64,000 nucleotides of DNA from contig JAUJYZ010000876.1 of the NCBI GenBank assembly GCA_033675265.1, forward strand, positions 248,001 to 312,000. Direction: 5' to 3'. The notes below the pieces were generated by a model. The model was not told the DNA's origin and did not search any database. It saw only the letters and a list, made by a program, of their open reading frames with translations. Each line of letters begins with the position of its first letter. Positions within the stretch are counted from its first letter, which is position 1. This document shows positions 63,912-64,000 of this stretch, piece after piece. Made by a program: the position numbers and the translations under genes. This DNA comes from Actinostola sp. cb2023. Taxonomy: Eukaryota > Cnidaria > Anthozoa > Actiniaria > Actinostolidae.

Positions 63912-64000
63912 TAAAGTGCATATCAGGGTTATTCGTTTCTTTTGAAAATCGATTACATATAGCGTGAATAGTGGGATAGTTCAGTATTTTGTGATTTGAG
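63912..64000. mobile_element. Left end of another AGTGCA/TTAA family element, cut by the window edge
   Basis: TTAAAGTGCATATCAGGG followed by AATAGTGGGATAGTTCAGTA and TTTTGTGATTTGAG matches the left end at 39591. It starts at the point where homology between the duplication arms ends. Confidence 0.75.

Larger units (their letters stand above)
44806..63912. repeat. Head-to-head inverted duplication of about 19 kb
   Basis: The left arm (44806 to about 55015) and the right arm (about 56035 to 63912) are reverse complements in blocks. The blocks are: the ACGTAAAAGTCTTTACCAGG-type outer end, the 44855-45040/62755-63003 segment, all five exons of a CRT-like gene, much intron sequence, and the promoter side up to ATAATCACGTGAGGG-type words. 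About 1 kb between the arms is unique. Arms differ by element insertions and array expansions on each side. Confidence 0.9.

Overview
The window is eukaryotic and almost certainly from an invertebrate animal. Coding sequence is split into short exons with GT/AG borders and matching phases. The introns are 0.3-4 kb, AT-rich, and full of minisatellites, microsatellites, MITE-like elements and fold-back elements. The gene families seen are a secreted FG-GAP/ASPIC-UnbV (CRTAC1-like) protein, a CRT-like 10-TM transporter, and transposon proteins with C2H2, DDE-like, OTU and 2A-like motifs. These fit a cnidarian, sponge or cephalochordate, and the sequence alone does not decide between them. Minisatellites that overlap splice sites have, to my knowledge, been described in amphioxus, which makes a cephalochordate worth testing. 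No tRNA, rRNA, CRISPR or bacterial-type feature was found.

Region 1 (1-17.6 kb, minus strand): a CRTAC1-like gene. I assembled 15 exons by hand whose phases agree throughout: a signal-peptide exon at 17,271-17,600, seven DxDxDG-type calcium-loop repeats, and an ASPIC/UnbV domain at about 2.5-5.0 kb. The gene runs off the left edge. Three unrelated tandem arrays (45 bp x25, 75 bp x7, 76 bp x~31) each begin exactly at an exon border and copy that exon's splice site. A second copy of exon 1 with its upstream flank lies 15 kb further upstream (31.65-32.48 kb) and could be an alternative first exon.

Region 2 (17.6-34.1 kb): no other gene was recognised. It is a mosaic of inverted-repeat elements, including a 1.94-kb fold-back element (28,004-29,941) nested in a larger inverted repeat (27.63-31.09 kb).

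Region 3 (34.17-43.63 kb): a 9.5-kb interval bounded by about 450-bp inverted repeats. It holds a broken minus-strand gene with repeated C2H2-like fingers and a DDE-like domain. It also holds a TTAA-associated element (39.59-41.73 kb) with a 2A-like ribosome-skipping motif and an OTU-like fragment.

Region 4 (44.8-63.9 kb): a head-to-head inverted duplication of one CRT-like transporter gene. Copy B (plus strand, 56,116-61,249) is an intact five-exon, 415-aa reading frame. Copy A (minus strand, 54,891-45,244) keeps all five exons but has a 2-nt frameshift in exon 2. The two starts face away from each other across a 1.2-kb spacer. Shared and unshared element insertions separate events before and after the duplication. 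Exon borders are my own reading of the sequence without alignment software; all family names are from recognition of motifs.
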